Shown here piece after piece: positions 11,050 through 62,039 of a stretch of 64,000 bases of DNA (position 1 is the stretch's first letter; every line of letters begins with the position of its first letter). Both the position numbers and the translations under genes were made by a program. The notes below the pieces were generated by a model. The model was not told the DNA's origin, ran no database searches, and saw nothing but the letters and a program-made list of their open reading frames with translations. The DNA is taken from positions 1,080,501-1,144,500 of the forward strand of contig JABMCL010002225.1 of the NCBI GenBank assembly GCA_018857735.1, given 5' to 3'. This stretch comes from Alviniconcha marisindica. Taxonomy: Eukaryota > Mollusca > Gastropoda > Provannidae.

Positions 11050-12110
11050 ATGCATTACTGGTGATAGGTTGGTAGACTGAGAAGAAAACATATCAGTATG
11101 CAGAAGAGATGGGTTTTCAGTTTTGACTTGAAGAAAGTGAAGACGAATGCCTGATAGAGAGAAGAATAGAGTTCCGGATCACAGGTCCGATGTATTGAAA
11201 GGATTTCTTTCCCGGGGTTCTTCTGCCTACCCATGATCACGGAAGATCCGAGTATCCGAGGCTGAGCGGCGTATGAAGCAACTCAGACAGATGTGGAGGA
11301 CATTTGGACCAGAAGACAACGTAGAAGCAGATGAGAGCTATTTTGTACTGAATCCGGCTGCTGACTGGTAGCCAATGGAGATCGTAAAGTAAAGGAGTGA
11401 TGTAGGAAGATTTAGGAGCTTTGAAGATGAGGCGAGCTGAACAGTTGATCACTCTTTGAATTTTATCAAGGAGCTGAGCGCTTGAGAATAGAGTCAAGAC
11501 TAGAGAGAAAGAACAATAGAGGAAACGAGAGTTTTGTGAGCTTGAAAAGAAGAATACTGTCAGATTGAACCAATCCGCCTGAACTCCAGGCAAACAAGTT
11601 GACAAGAGTCTGTTACTTGTTCCTTCAATGCAAGCTGGCTGTCAAAAATGACACCAAGGTTAGGAGCTGCATTGAAAAAATGGGATGTCACTCTGACCCA
11701 CACAGCGAAGAAGGAGCAGAGCCTATCACAGTATCAGAAGAATCTATGTTGTGTCATTTAACTCAAGTTTATTTTGAACGGCCCAGGCCTTCACATCTGA
11801 AATGCAGGATTCGATAGTCCATGCAAGAGTCAATGCTTCAGAAGGAAAATCAGATTTGTACAGTTCAGTATCATCCACAAACGCGATGAGAGACAAAGTG
11901 GTGATTATAATAGTTACATCAGAACGAGGCTGAGTTTACAAAATGAAAAGAATTGGTCCTATGTAACTGATTCAGGCTGTACACGAAGGTTTTGCTTGTA
12001 AGAGCTGAGTAAATAATGACAAGACTGACTGTCGTAGGTAAGTCGTTCCACAGAAAGGCATCAGAGAGGACTATACTTGTTATGAATTTGTCTATCCTTG
12101 GCCTTGGCAA
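11050..12110 (-). pseudogene. LINE 3' region relics (L2/CR1-like), two fragments
   Basis: On the minus strand 11880-11080 reads NLGVIFDSQLALKEQ (RT thumb), then LLDKIQRVINCSARLIFKAP, ITPLLYDLHWLPVSSRIQYK and KSKLKTHLF, the usual C-terminal order of L2/CR1 LINEs. Upstream, 12110-11919 carries RIDKFITSIVLSDAFLWNDLP, normally found after those motifs, so this is the 3' end of a separate copy. Many stops are present. Confidence 0.65.
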
Positions 12111-12499
12111 ACTAAGGTGACAGTTCCTTGGATTTGAACAGCCTGAGAGAGGGTGTGTGTACAGGTCTAATATATACTCTGTGGCCTCATTGTTACGTTA
12201 AGGACCTCAAGTTGTACATGAATGAACCCTTGTTGTATTCCAGCTGTTTGTGTAGGCTCATTCTCCTCATCTCTTTTAATTATTGGTCAGTAGTTAGAGT
12301 TGTATTTGGAAAGATTAACTTTACAGCTCTTCTGTGCAGATATAACTTAATATTTTTTTGAGGACATCGCTACATCCGTCCCACACGATTGACGCATAAT
12401 CAATGTGAGGTTTAATGTGGGCATTGGGCATTCCTGGTGATTATGTCTACGATATACGTTGAGTTTCAACAGAAGGAAGACTCGCTCTGAAACCGTTTT

Positions 12500-14563
12500 G
12501 CACACATTATCAGTATGTTAGTCAGTCCCAACGAAGTCTATTGTCTATGGCTGTACCTAAAAGACGGTATTCCGATGACATTTAGTAATTTTCGCCCCGT
12601 GTAGAACGAGATCGAGCGGCGGTAAGGGCCGGCGACAGTTGGTGTTTCTGTTGACCATAACTGATTATTGTCACACCAGTTGGATGCCTGATTTAAGCTG
12701 TTTTGCATATTGCTTCTGATTTGCAGAATATCTTTGCATTCAGCGTTGTGTCATCTGCCACTGAGCATGTCACAATCAACAGCCATATTTTTAACGTATA
12801 ATTAATAATTAAAAAAGTAAAAAGTAAAAAAGAATAGGCCCCAAGACAGAACATTGTTGTACACCAAACTTCACTGAGTTTTTAGAGACTCAGTGACTGA
12901 GTAAGGCGCACTGAGTTCTGTTATAAACGGCGTATTATTTTAAAAATGGAAGAGATCATTATAGTTTTTAATATAAACGGTATATATGTGAGCAAGCGCT
13001 CTTTGTACGTTTTTACAATAATCCCGCCCCGGTTATCAGATCCACGCAGTTTCATTGCTGTACTGTTAGTTACCCGGGAACCGGAGCAGACGACGCTTTT
13101 GTTTTGAAGCGCTACGTGTAGCGTAACGCCACATGGCCTTCACACAGCCGACCGGCGATAGCCGCTAGTGCGCGCCATTTTCAAATCTTTTTTCTCCCTT
13201 AATATTTTGACCGCTTGTTTGTTTACCTGCTCTTTGTCCACCTAGTCCTTTTTATGCACCAAGCCATGTGTAATATAATTTGGCATCTTAGAATGTTTAT
13301 CCAACGTTTATTTAGACGCAGGATCGAGCTTAATCAGAAGCCGATGCCTCGTTAAGTCTATTCTTTTTATAGCCGTCGTCTGCATGGCGCGCCTCTGTTT
13401 AGTAGGCCTACTAGTGAATAGTAGTGAATCGTTGTTTTGATTCGATTAAAGTAATTCTGTGTCGATCAATGCTTTGTCGTGTAGTAATTTGCTTAGCTGA
13501 CATCATGTTTAGTGTTTATTTTGGGTTGAAATTAACTTATTAAGTATTGTGTACTGTAGAAGCTAAGTTGTATTCATAGACTACTTGATATCACTTTCAG
13601 CGCTGCTGCCCAGGCGAAAGTTCCCACCAATTGTTTTAGAGCTTGTCTTTGAGTGTGTCTTGCTTCTCTTACAGCACGTTGTATTGTAATTGTTATGTAT
13701 CATTTTAACCGTGGGAGCGTGCACTTTATTCTGATGTAAGTTTTATTGACAGTTATATTTTGTACATTGTGTTAGTTGTGATTTAGTTGTCTGAATCTGT
13801 TTATACTGAGACGGGTGCAGGCCACGCTTCCCACTCTTGTTGTAAATTAAATAAGTCATGTGTGTACATTTTGTTCATACGGTTTAAAAGACTGTAACTG
13901 TAGCTTTTATTTGATGTTTTCCATGATTTAATTAGTTTAGTTATTGTAGAGGAAACTGTATTTGTGCGGGCCAAGGAAACACAATTGTCAGCCATTTTGT
14001 GGTCCAGAGGGCCGATTTCATTGTAGCGATAGCGTGTGTTCCTTGCGGCCCGTGCCGTTCTCTTATCTATGTGCGCCCGTGAGGATTTTGTGTGTGTTGA
14101 AAATTGTCTGTGGCTGTAGCAATAAAACCTGATTGCCGCCGGTTTGCCTGCTGTGGTCTCCATTTTTACTGACTCCGCTGCCTGTGTCCTGTCCTTTGAC
14201 CACTACACACCATTACACATATATCGTGATTCCATCCTATCCTAGGTCAAAAGCTTTCTTTAGGTCTAAGAATACCACGCCAGACATCTCAGGTTTACCC
14301 ATGGCTGTTAGCCAAGAATGTGTAAGGCGTGCCAGTACAGTGTTGCAGGAGTATATTACATCTAAACCCAGGCTGAAAGGTATGATGGAGTTATAACTTT
14401 TTCTAAATAATGAGTCATTTAAATGAATGTGCACATGCTTGTCTAGAAGCTTTGACAAAACAAAAGTGATATTAGACGGATTTCTTTTATCCGTAGACTT
14501 TGGAAGCGGAACAATTTTGACTATTGTAAGCTCAGATGGATTTTTTTTTTTAAATTGATGCAT
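12500..14563 (-). pseudogene. LINE reverse transcriptase split by a solo LTR
   Basis: Minus-strand 14563-14237 reads IVKIVPLPKSTDKRNPSN and, further on, SGVVFLDLKKAFDL, the N-terminal RT blocks ending at the first catalytic Asp. After the LTR at 12987-14217, the reading resumes below 12890 with a decayed LSWGLFF (VPQGSILGP-like) block and CKDILQIRSNMQNSLNQASNW, which follows the second catalytic motif in LINEs. The two halves are consistent with one RT split by the LTR. Confidence 0.65.
12987..14217 (+). mobile_element. Solo LTR, family L (copy A)
   Basis: 1,231 bp starting TGTGAGCAAG and ending CCATTACA, with AATAAA at 14121-14126 about 90 bp from the end, as in LTR retrotransposons. A near-identical inverted copy is at 38880-40114. 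No second LTR or internal region flanks it; LINE sequence lies on both sides, so it looks like a recombined solo LTR. Flanks are TATA-rich, so the target duplication cannot be fixed. Confidence 0.75.
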
Positions 14564-14699
14564 AAAAAATATATGTAAGCGAGCTTATTATGTATTGCAA
14601 TGAGTTTTATTAGCTGGTTGCCTATACCATCCAGATCAGACGATTTTATTTTCCAGCTTCGATATGTATCTGCCTAGCTCCGAAACGGAAAGATATGGG

Positions 14700-15130
14700 A
14701 TAATAATAATAATAATATGTTTATCATGCGCTCATCAATTCCCCGAGCGCTCGGCACATGATACATGTTAACCTAAACACAATATTCTATACACACATAG
14801 AGCACAGTCCTAGAAAAACAACTTACATAAAGTATTATATCAGAAACACACACACACACACACTGACACTGACTGTAGCAGAAATTGGGTATTTATATTA
14901 GTTGGGGCGGAAATATTGTGAGAAGAGGAAGGTTTTCAGTTTGGCTTTGAAATATAACAGGGTTGAGCAGTGTCTGAGGTCTTATGAGAGTGAATTCCAA
15001 ATGTGGGGTCCAAAGCTAGAAAGTGCGAAGGCCATGTTTGTATTGCTGGATTTTCAGCCTGTGGGTGTCAGAAGAAGAGCGTAGTGTATGAGACGGAGTA
15101 GTAGGTCAGACACGTAAGCAGAACCAAAAC
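14700..15130 (-). pseudogene. L2-like LINE 3' end
   Basis: On the minus strand it encodes a broken GPHIWNSLS...FKAKLKTFLFSQYF block, then a 3' UTR and a tail of TTA repeats (the + strand has ATAATAATAATAATA at 14701-14715). A CA run interrupts near 14848. It belongs to the same family as 41880-43777 (FKAKLKTFLFSWYF there). Confidence 0.65.
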
Positions 15131-15249
15131 CATTTGCAGCACTGACACACACACAAGGGACTTTATACTTCATACATTCTGAAATGGGAAGCTAGTGTAT
15201 TTTTTCCAGGAGCTCCTAGGGTCCAAAAATAAGGTGGATACTGCAAAAT

Positions 15250-15765
15250 GGAGAACTGGAGACTCACTTGGAGACTGAGACTTGGAGACTTGCTTGGAGA
15301 CTTGGCAAAGTGACTACTGAGAGGGTACACATCCTTTAAATTTCTGTGAGGGTGAGTGGTGCGTGGATTAAAATGGAGGGTCTTTTATACCTTGAAAAAT
15401 ACAGCATCGGTGGCCCAGAATTTGAAATAAAAGAAGAATTTGCAACAGAAAAGGGAAGGCAGCTCTTCCATGCCCGTGCCATGAAGGAGGCTTGTTGTCT
15501 ACAGCTCAGCAAACTGACCGGCGCTAATTGGAACTGATCCTTTGGCCAGTGGCTTCACACGGGAAAGGAGACTACTGTATTACACCCCACGACCTCACTA
15601 AGACCCAGCACCAACGAACTAGTGACCGACTGAAATAAACACATAAATCTTAACTTTTCAACTACAAGACTTGCAAAGACCATTTCTACATCAGTTTAGT
15701 TTAGTCTAGTGCAACACAGATTTAACAAAAGGACTGGTAACCTGATGTACTTTAAAGGCACTCAA
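15250..15765 (+). repeat. Dispersed repeat X, copy 2
   Basis: Continuous counterpart of the interrupted copy at 593-1830. It opens with a tandem GGAGACTTGCTT/GGAGACTGAGACTT stretch at 15250-15305. One frame is open over 15346-15537 but matches nothing I know, and the same region is broken in copy 1. Confidence 0.65.
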
Positions 15766-18499
15766 CTTCAGTGGCTAAGCTTCTCGTGTGCTTAGAGGAG
15801 GTTAAACGAACATGATCGGCGTTAAAAGGTTTGTGATTGAATGTGCCATTGATTTTATAACAAGTTTAGAAGAGGTCTTTCCCAGACAGTGTTACTAACA
15901 CTGTTTTCACAAGCTCTTTCCCGCGTTTCAGTATGACATCATTGATAGGATACCGGAACTTCTCAGTTTTGTGTACACGTCGTATAAATTATTTTTGTCA
16001 AGTGTTATTTTTTTAATCTGGACAGTCTGTGTGAAATAGTTTCATTTTCCTAATGTTTTCATAGGGAACAGCACACACAAAAATCAGAAATAGATTGATA
16101 GTGTTTGAAATCGCCAAGACGAACAATGAAATGATGTCTAGCATTCTTTTGAACATTTTAGGGTGGCCTGGGGGAAATTCATCCAAACAGGTACGTTTGA
16201 TTCCCATGCACGCTTCGAGACACGATTCTGTCATGCTGGCTCAACCAGCACATGCTCATTGTGGTTTGTAGACACCTTCAATAAATCGCGGACTAGTATA
16301 CAACACAACTACCCGTGTGATTTTATGAATATGAAAGAAAACATTCTTTTTCTGAGGAATGAGTGAACAACTATTGGTGAGGTTGACAAAACTGATAGAA
16401 CAGAACTAGGGAAATGTATTCACCAATACGAAGTAACACAAGGAAACAAGGAAACACAAGCGCTTTCGACTGAAAATTGTCTTCGTCAAATAGATAGATA
16501 ATAATAAAAGAAGAAGGAAGCAAAGAAGAAGACAGACAAGAAGAAGCTGATATAAAAAATATTATTGTTAAAATGGATATGCAGATTTAAAACGATGTCA
16601 TCAAAATGCCAAAATGAGGAAGATTTTTAAGTGGGCAGATCGTGGCAAACACTGAACTTCAAAACAAACATGATCTGCCAACAGTATTCAGTCCTTGCTT
16701 TTCGTACAACCCACACTATGGGTTTTTTTGCCAAGTGAATAGTAAGGCTCCCAAAGTAGAACAGGTTTTCCCACACGCTACTTGTAACAATCATTCGTTG
16801 TTTTGTTTGTGGACTGATCCATTATGAGTATGAAGCTGATGTTACAGTTTGGAAAAGTTCAATTGTAGGGGTCGATGTGTAGTATTGAGTGCAGTTCACA
16901 AGGTGTTTGGGTGGCCGAAGTTCCCCCAACTGAGTGAGTGGATGAATAACCCCCATGCCACCCTATGTGCTTGGCTTAATGAAATGATGGCAAAATCATT
17001 TTGACGTCATTACAATATCAATAACTTGATGCAAGATTATAGAAAAGAGAAGGAAGAGTCGAAGGAAACAATGGCTCTAGAAGTAGTTACTGGCAAGAAT
17101 GACAAAACGAAAAGAATGACTAGGAATATATACACAACTAGAGAACACGGGATGAGGCATGTGTTTTGTTTTGTGTGCCGCCTTCTTTTGTGCTAATAGA
17201 TAATAAATACATTCTTTCATGTGCTATTATAAGGAGTAAACAGCCTGTTGAACAAAAACAGATGAAGAACTGAACAGTGGTTTAACAGTTCTTTTCCTTT
17301 TTTCAAGATTATGCAATAAAAGTAAAGATAATTTGGAGTTACTACCATTTATCTTCGGAGGACAAAAAAGAAAAGAAAAAAAGAAAGTTTAGCTCGACTG
17401 GCAAGAGACCGACAACGTAGATACAGGTCGTGGCTGGTAAACCTGGGTGACCAGGTGGAGAGAGTGGTGCACAAGGTTAGACATCTACGATAGAAACTGG
17501 CAAAGCTGTTACTGGACAAGTAAAAGAAAAGGTTCCTGATACTTCTTTTTTGATTGAAAGGAGTAGTCCACTGGAACCATACGTTTAAATATACTACTAA
17601 GTACTACCTGTTTGCATAAGTGTGTGTTTCTGGCCTGCCACCAGCCGGTAGGTTTTTCTTTTCTTTTCATTATTATTATTACGGTGACTAAAATATTTCC
17701 TGTAGTAGCATCGGATCAATACGTGAGAAAGAATTGTCACCTAACACTTTGCATCTTGGTCCATCGCCAAGCATTATTAGTAAACAGCAGCTACAGGTTC
17801 CATCTACTAACTACTATAGTGAAGTACACATAGCACGATTAAGAGGATTTATTCATAGAAAGACAACATTATTTACACAATCATCAGTTAAGTTGCCCGA
17901 CAAATTATTACGCCTGAGCAGATTACGTGCCTGAGACAACACCATTGTCATGTTTGTAGGCCGAGATCCCCAATCTATTTTTAGACCACTCCAGCTATTC
18001 TTAAATTGCTGCATTTCAACAGGACCAAAGCAGAAATTAATGCTACATAATAATCGCACATAAAACCATAAATATTCATGCAAAAAATCGTTTTTTAGCC
18101 ACATCTGCGTGGGCCAGTCCCTTTAATTAATAAAAGGATTTTTGTTCACAGTTACACAAATTGATGAAAAACGGTCCCAAAAACTTTTGTTTAGCCAAAT
18201 CTGCATGGGCTTGTCCCTTTATATTTCTGCGTCCGCAGTACCCAGTCACAAGGACACATTTAAGACAAAGACTGAAAGAGAAATGGAAAGCTGCAACATA
18301 ACTGTGGAAACGGCCTTTTTTGTCATAATAAATGAGTTGCTAAGAGGTCATCGCGATTTGGAATTCCGGATAGTGCAGTTATTAGAACGAGGCCCACAGA
18401 CATAAACAGCAACAGCTCACTTGCCGACAACCTGAACTGTGTACTTTGATGGTCAAGGTAGTTTGATATTACCACGACTGTGGTAAAATCCCCAGGCTC
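15766..18499. other. Intergenic stretch, no gene recognised
   Basis: AT-rich sequence with only short chance-like frames. A direct duplication of about 40 bp (TTTAGCCAMATCTGCRTGGG core) lies at about 18086-18128 and 18184-18226. Confidence 0.5.
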
Positions 18500-18509
18500 G
18501 TGGTCTGAG

Positions 18510-18686
18510 GTGATGATGATGAAGTGATGCTTAATGTCCTCAGATGTCAGTTGACATATTAGGGACAAGTTGTGACCAATGCCGAAGCACGGTTCAATAA
18601 TTCTTTACGTCCACGGAAACCACAAGGCTCGTTAGGACGGACAGCTCAGGGCGGCCACCTCGACTCTCACACAGCTCCTGAACTAT
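18510..18686 (-). mobile_element. SINE family S, first of three in series
   Basis: 177 bp between two copies of GTGGTCTGAG (18500-18509 and 18687-18696). The minus-strand 3' end has the TCATCATCATCA-type tail. Confidence 0.9.
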
Positions 18687-18696
18687 GTGGTCTGAG

Positions 18697-18869
18697 GTGG
18701 TGAAGTGTTGCTTAATGTCCTCAGACGTCAGTTGACATATTAGGGACAAGTTGTGACCAATGCCGAAGCACGGTTCAATAATTCTTTACGTCCACGGAAA
18801 CCACAAGGCTCGTTAGGACGGACAGCCCAGGACGTCCACCTCGACTCTCACACAGCTCCTGAACTATGA
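18697..18869 (-). mobile_element. SINE family S, second of three in series
   Basis: 173 bp between GTGGTCTGAG at 18687-18696 and 18870-18879. Nearly identical to its left neighbour but with a shorter tail (CAACACTTCACCAC on the minus strand), so it is not a simple copy with the same end. Confidence 0.9.
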
Positions 18870-18879
18870 GTGGTCTGAG

Positions 18880-19183
18880 AAGTAAACATGGTGCTTAACG
18901 TCCACAGAAACCATAAGGCTTATTAGGGACGGGGGGAAGGGGGTATGGAGGTGGGGGAAGAGGGAGAGTATATATACCTATCGCTACACTGTCACCACCA
19001 GAATGACCTGCATTAAGATGGGCAGCGATGAGAGCCATTTTAATGTTTCATTAGACACAAAGTCACAAGACAGTGTCCACAAACCACAACTTTTTGAAGA
19101 GAAAGGAGAGCCGAAGTGGTATCGAACCGAGGCCCTTCCGCTTACCAGCCTAACGCCTTACCGCTAGGCCAAACCGGCTCTCT
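18880..19183 (-). mobile_element. tRNA-derived SINE (family T), third in series
   Basis: On the minus strand: A-box-like TGGCCTAGCGGTAAGGC, B-box GGTTCGATACC (a good match to GGTTCGANNCC), and the tail GTGGACGTTAAGCACCATG. It is flanked by GTGGTCTGAGAA at 18870-18881 and 19184-19195. The body contains a G-rich segment and a TATATATACCTATCGCTACA block shared with copy 1. Confidence 0.88.
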
Positions 19184-19200
19184 GTGGTCTGAGAACGAAA

Positions 19201-19313
19201 GCCTAGCTTTTCTACCTCGACCAATCGGAAACGGTTATAAGAATAGTCCCCCCTTAATAGAGAAGATGGCGGACGTTCCAAAGTAACGATTGACAACAAG
19301 CAACACAAAACAG
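19201..19313 (+). promoter_or_regulatory. Putative CEP290 promoter and non-coding first exon
   Basis: A CCAAT box lies at 19221-19225 and an AAGATGGCGG motif (YY1-like, typical of TATA-less animal promoters near the start site) at 19263-19272. The downstream ACAAAACAG|GTTTGT at 19314 could be the donor of a non-coding exon spliced to the acceptor at 20881. The ATG inside the YY1-like motif opens a short upstream ORF (MADVPK stop). The block sits directly 3' of three SINEs. Motifs and position are seen; promoter function and the splice are inference. Confidence 0.4.
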
Positions 19314-19994
19314 GTTTGTACTGTGAAAACAGTTATGGAGTGACTGCTCGGAGACAGAGGATAACGAAAACGAGTCATATATGACATTGTAATACTAAGT
19401 AGTATATTGGTGAAACGAGAGCATTTGCTGGGCCGCTTAAAAACAAACGAAAAACGTGACTGGACATGCTCTTCGTCGACAGTTCTTGTTCGTCTTCTTC
19501 AAGATTCTTCCGTATAGTGTTCAACATTTTGAAGACTCCCTTAGTGCACGCTGGGCTAGTTTTGGGTTACCATAATCCACCGAACTCCAGTATTGCCCTG
19601 TAGTTACGTACTTCTCCAGTTTGATATAGTCCTACTGTAACTAGTGTAAGTAACTGTTCTTTGCACAAGTACCAAGTTTCGGAAAATGATTTAGGCATTT
19701 CGTGTTTGTTAACACTAAAAATAATAATAATCCGAGTAGAGAGTTTGAACTTAAGTCTGTTTTGACCATGTACAGTCTTGAACTGTTTGCAATTGTATGT
19801 GATTTATTATGATTGACATTTTTGGTTTCTGTTTGTGGGTGTATGTGATTTACAAAGTTGCCCTTCGATTCTTTCAAGTAGTTGCTTTTGTTCAAATTGA
19901 GTGCAGGAACACAAAAGGAATTTTGTCGTTTTTTTCAATTCTGATGGCAATTTGTAGCCCTGGCCATAGATATGGTTTTAGATAGGCTGTTTTT

Positions 19995-20075
19995 GAGAAG
20001 GAGTGCAGAGCCTGAAATGGCACATTGGCTTTTTGTTTTGGTATAATACAAAAGGAATAAACAGTAATACAGTGT
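19995..20075 (+). repeat. 81-bp direct repeat flanking the first coding exon, copy 1
   Basis: About 90 percent identical by eye to 21269-21349; cores TGCAGAGCCTGAAATGGCA and ACAAAAGGAATAAAC. The copies lie 1.27 kb apart on either side of the CEP290 start exon. Confidence 0.85.
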
Positions 20076-20751
20076 ATGCTTGTGTGCATACTAATCTACC
20101 TGTGCTGTGTTCTGTAGTCTTCTCTGTTTGCTTGACAAATGGATAGTTTTTGATTAGCGTTTGTTCTAGTTCAGATGGCGTGTTGCATTTGGTGTCTATC
20201 AAATACAGGTCTATAATAGTTAATATTATTTTTTTAAAGTCCTATGATTGAGTGATGATGACTGATCGTCTACCATTGTCTTTCTTTTTATTTGATGCCA
20301 GTTTATTGTTCCCATCATTTTTTCCCCACCCTTACCTCTCCCAATAGACAACTTCCGGAAATAACAGGCAAAGATAATTTGACAGTGTTTTCTTACTCCG
20401 GGAGAGTGAAGTCCCCTGAATGGAGGTGGCAGCTGAGAAGAGCCGATCTGCGACAGTTTTAGATCTTCAAGCATGGACCTATTAAAATTTATACTAGACT
20501 ACCAGCTGGGTGAACCTACTATCCGATCTGCATGTTCCCCATGAACAGTGAGCGCTTGATCAGCATTTCTGATGCCTTTTCAGCCTTTGTTTATGGGTAT
20601 CCATCATCTTGCCCAGTGCTCACTGTACCCCCAACAAAAGCGTGACTACTCTGCGCTACACCCGCAGCCATGGACCTGTATATACAGGCCATACCTGTAG
20701 GCACTTACTGAGTGCAGTCCCCTGGAATTCCGAAGATCATCTATTCGTCCA

Positions 20752-20800
20752 GATATAACTGTGCTGGTTGACTGGGCATAAAACATCGTTACTTATACTT
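20752..20800 (+). mobile_element. LINE 3' tail
   Basis: GATATAACTGTGCTGGTTGA, then CTGGGCATAAAACA and an ACTTAC-rich end, match the tail following the LINE C-terminal frame at 25929-25990. Only the 3' tail is clear; 20470-20750 may be older sequence of the same copy. Confidence 0.6.
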
Positions 20801-20910
20801 ACTCTCCCAGTCTGCCATTTCTTTTTACTGTTAGACTTGACTGCATGACCTGATTTGGTGTTAATAAATCTTGCATTGCAGATGACTAAGTGGTGAGACT
20901 GGAGAACAAT

Positions 20911-60299
<39,389 letters not shown>

Positions 60300-61488
60300 G
60301 TAAGCTACTGAGATTGTACTAAAAGAGAGTTATCATTGACCTGATGTTTGAAAAAAGGGAGAAAAAAGTGACTCATCCAGTACCCTGAAGGTGAAAAAAA
60401 GTGAAAAAAAGAGTTTATTAACGGTGGAAATTTGTGTGTCACATTTTTTTCAGCTACAGTTATCCACAAAGCTTTCAAAAGTGTACAGTATACAACATGT
60501 AAAAAACACACTAAAACTTAGTTTTATATAGATAACATCAAGGCTAATTTGACGGCCTACATTTTTACTTGTATATTTTACATGGCACATGGCAATAAAG
60601 ATATAATGATTGATTCAATGACTGATATTGATTGATTCAGTGATTGAAAATGTGCAAAGGTAGCAACAATAAATAGTGGCACAACTCATTCAAGAAAACC
60701 ACACACAAAGTTTAAAGGAACTAGACCTCAGGTTTGAATTGAAAATAATTCCTTGAGTGCTTGAGTGAAATGATCTGTAGTAGTAAAAAAAAAAAAATGC
60801 AATTAAAAATACTGTTGATTTGGTATCAGTTCTATTGGGCGATTCAGCAAAGCTGGTTTGCTAGAGTGAATGCACTTTGTAATCTTTCGTGCAAGAAGTC
60901 CTGAGAGGACGCAGCGCACTTCCGGCCTGATTTCTGAGTAGGCATTGCTTCACGCTGTGTATAACAGTGGAAGTTGAACCTAGAATCGTGAAGCAGTACA
61001 AATGTCAATACTGTTGCAGTTGCAAAAATTACCGTGGAAAGGGGATGGAGGGTGGAAAAATGTCTTTGCGTCGTTTTTTGGCTGACCAGAAGATTATGTG
61101 TTGATAGAAAAAATGCGTTTTAGGGCATCCTATAGCACAAGCAACAAGTTATTGCTTATTGCCAGACACATTATGACTATGGGCCTTCAAAATGCCTTTA
61201 AAGTTGGCAGTGTAAAATTCGCAAATTCACTGTCACCGCCTTCCATTGTGAAGAAAGTATGCACCAGAAGGAAAAGCAGCCAAGGGACTTAAGCGATGCC
61301 AGGCAAAAGTCAAGGGAGTTAACAACCCCGCCTGAATCGCCCAATAAGTTGTGAGCATTGTTACCACCATTGTTCATAAAGCCAAATCCAGATTTTTCTG
61401 TACTCAGATAGCCAATAGATCCACCAGCAAACAACTTTTTAGTGTCTGTAAATGGCTTAGCTGCTGTGAGAAAACTTCTCTTCCTACC

Positions 61489-61598
61489 ACTTATCCTGCT
61501 GTGAGAAAACTTCTCTTCCTACTACTTATCTGCCGTGCCAGATTCCTGGCATGGCAGATAAGTAGTAGGAAGAGAAGTTTTCTCACAGCAGGATAAGT
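61489..61598 (+). repeat. 53-bp inverted repeat with 4-nt loop (long hairpin)
   Basis: Arms 61489-61541 and 61546-61598 are complementary at every position except one, where 61535 G faces 61552 T (a G-U wobble in the sense RNA). The loop is ATTC at 61542-61545. A direct copy of part of the left arm precedes it (61460-61495, GCTGCTGTGAGAAAACTTCT with one C/T difference). It lies in intron 6 of CEP290 in sense. Confidence 0.92.
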
Positions 61599-62039
61599 TG
61601 ACTCATTCTATGTGGTGTCTGAGCAGGAACTTATGAGTGTCATTTTGAAGTCCCAAGTCCATGGTTGATCACTACATCTTGACTGCTTAGATGACCTTCT
61701 GCCAACTCTGTCTTAAATTGTTAATGACATCTGCTGTCTGGTTCCTTCCCATCAGTATTGAAATCTGCTGTCGTTAATACTCTTCTCAGAAAGGCTGTAC
61801 TTGACCACAACAATCTTAAGAACTACTGTCTCAAAGTCACTGAGAAACTAGTGCTGCAACAGCTTTTAGCCTACTTGAATTCTCATGACCTCATCCACCC
61901 TTCCCAGTCTGCTTACTGTCCATGTCACAGCACTCAAAATGACTAATGACATTCTGCTTCCTCTGGGTAGTGGTGAGGTGTCTGTCTTAACCCTTCTGGA
62001 TATGTCTTCTGCTTTCAATACTGTTGACCACAATATTCT

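Noticed and set aside
10848..11064. Cys/Val and His/Thr repeat ORFs over CA runs (also near 25.1, 44.9, 48.2, 55.7 kb)
   Set aside because: Translation of microsatellites, not proteins.
15346..15537. 63-codon plus-strand frame in repeat X
   Set aside because: The other copy of the repeat breaks the frame, so no coding constraint is visible.
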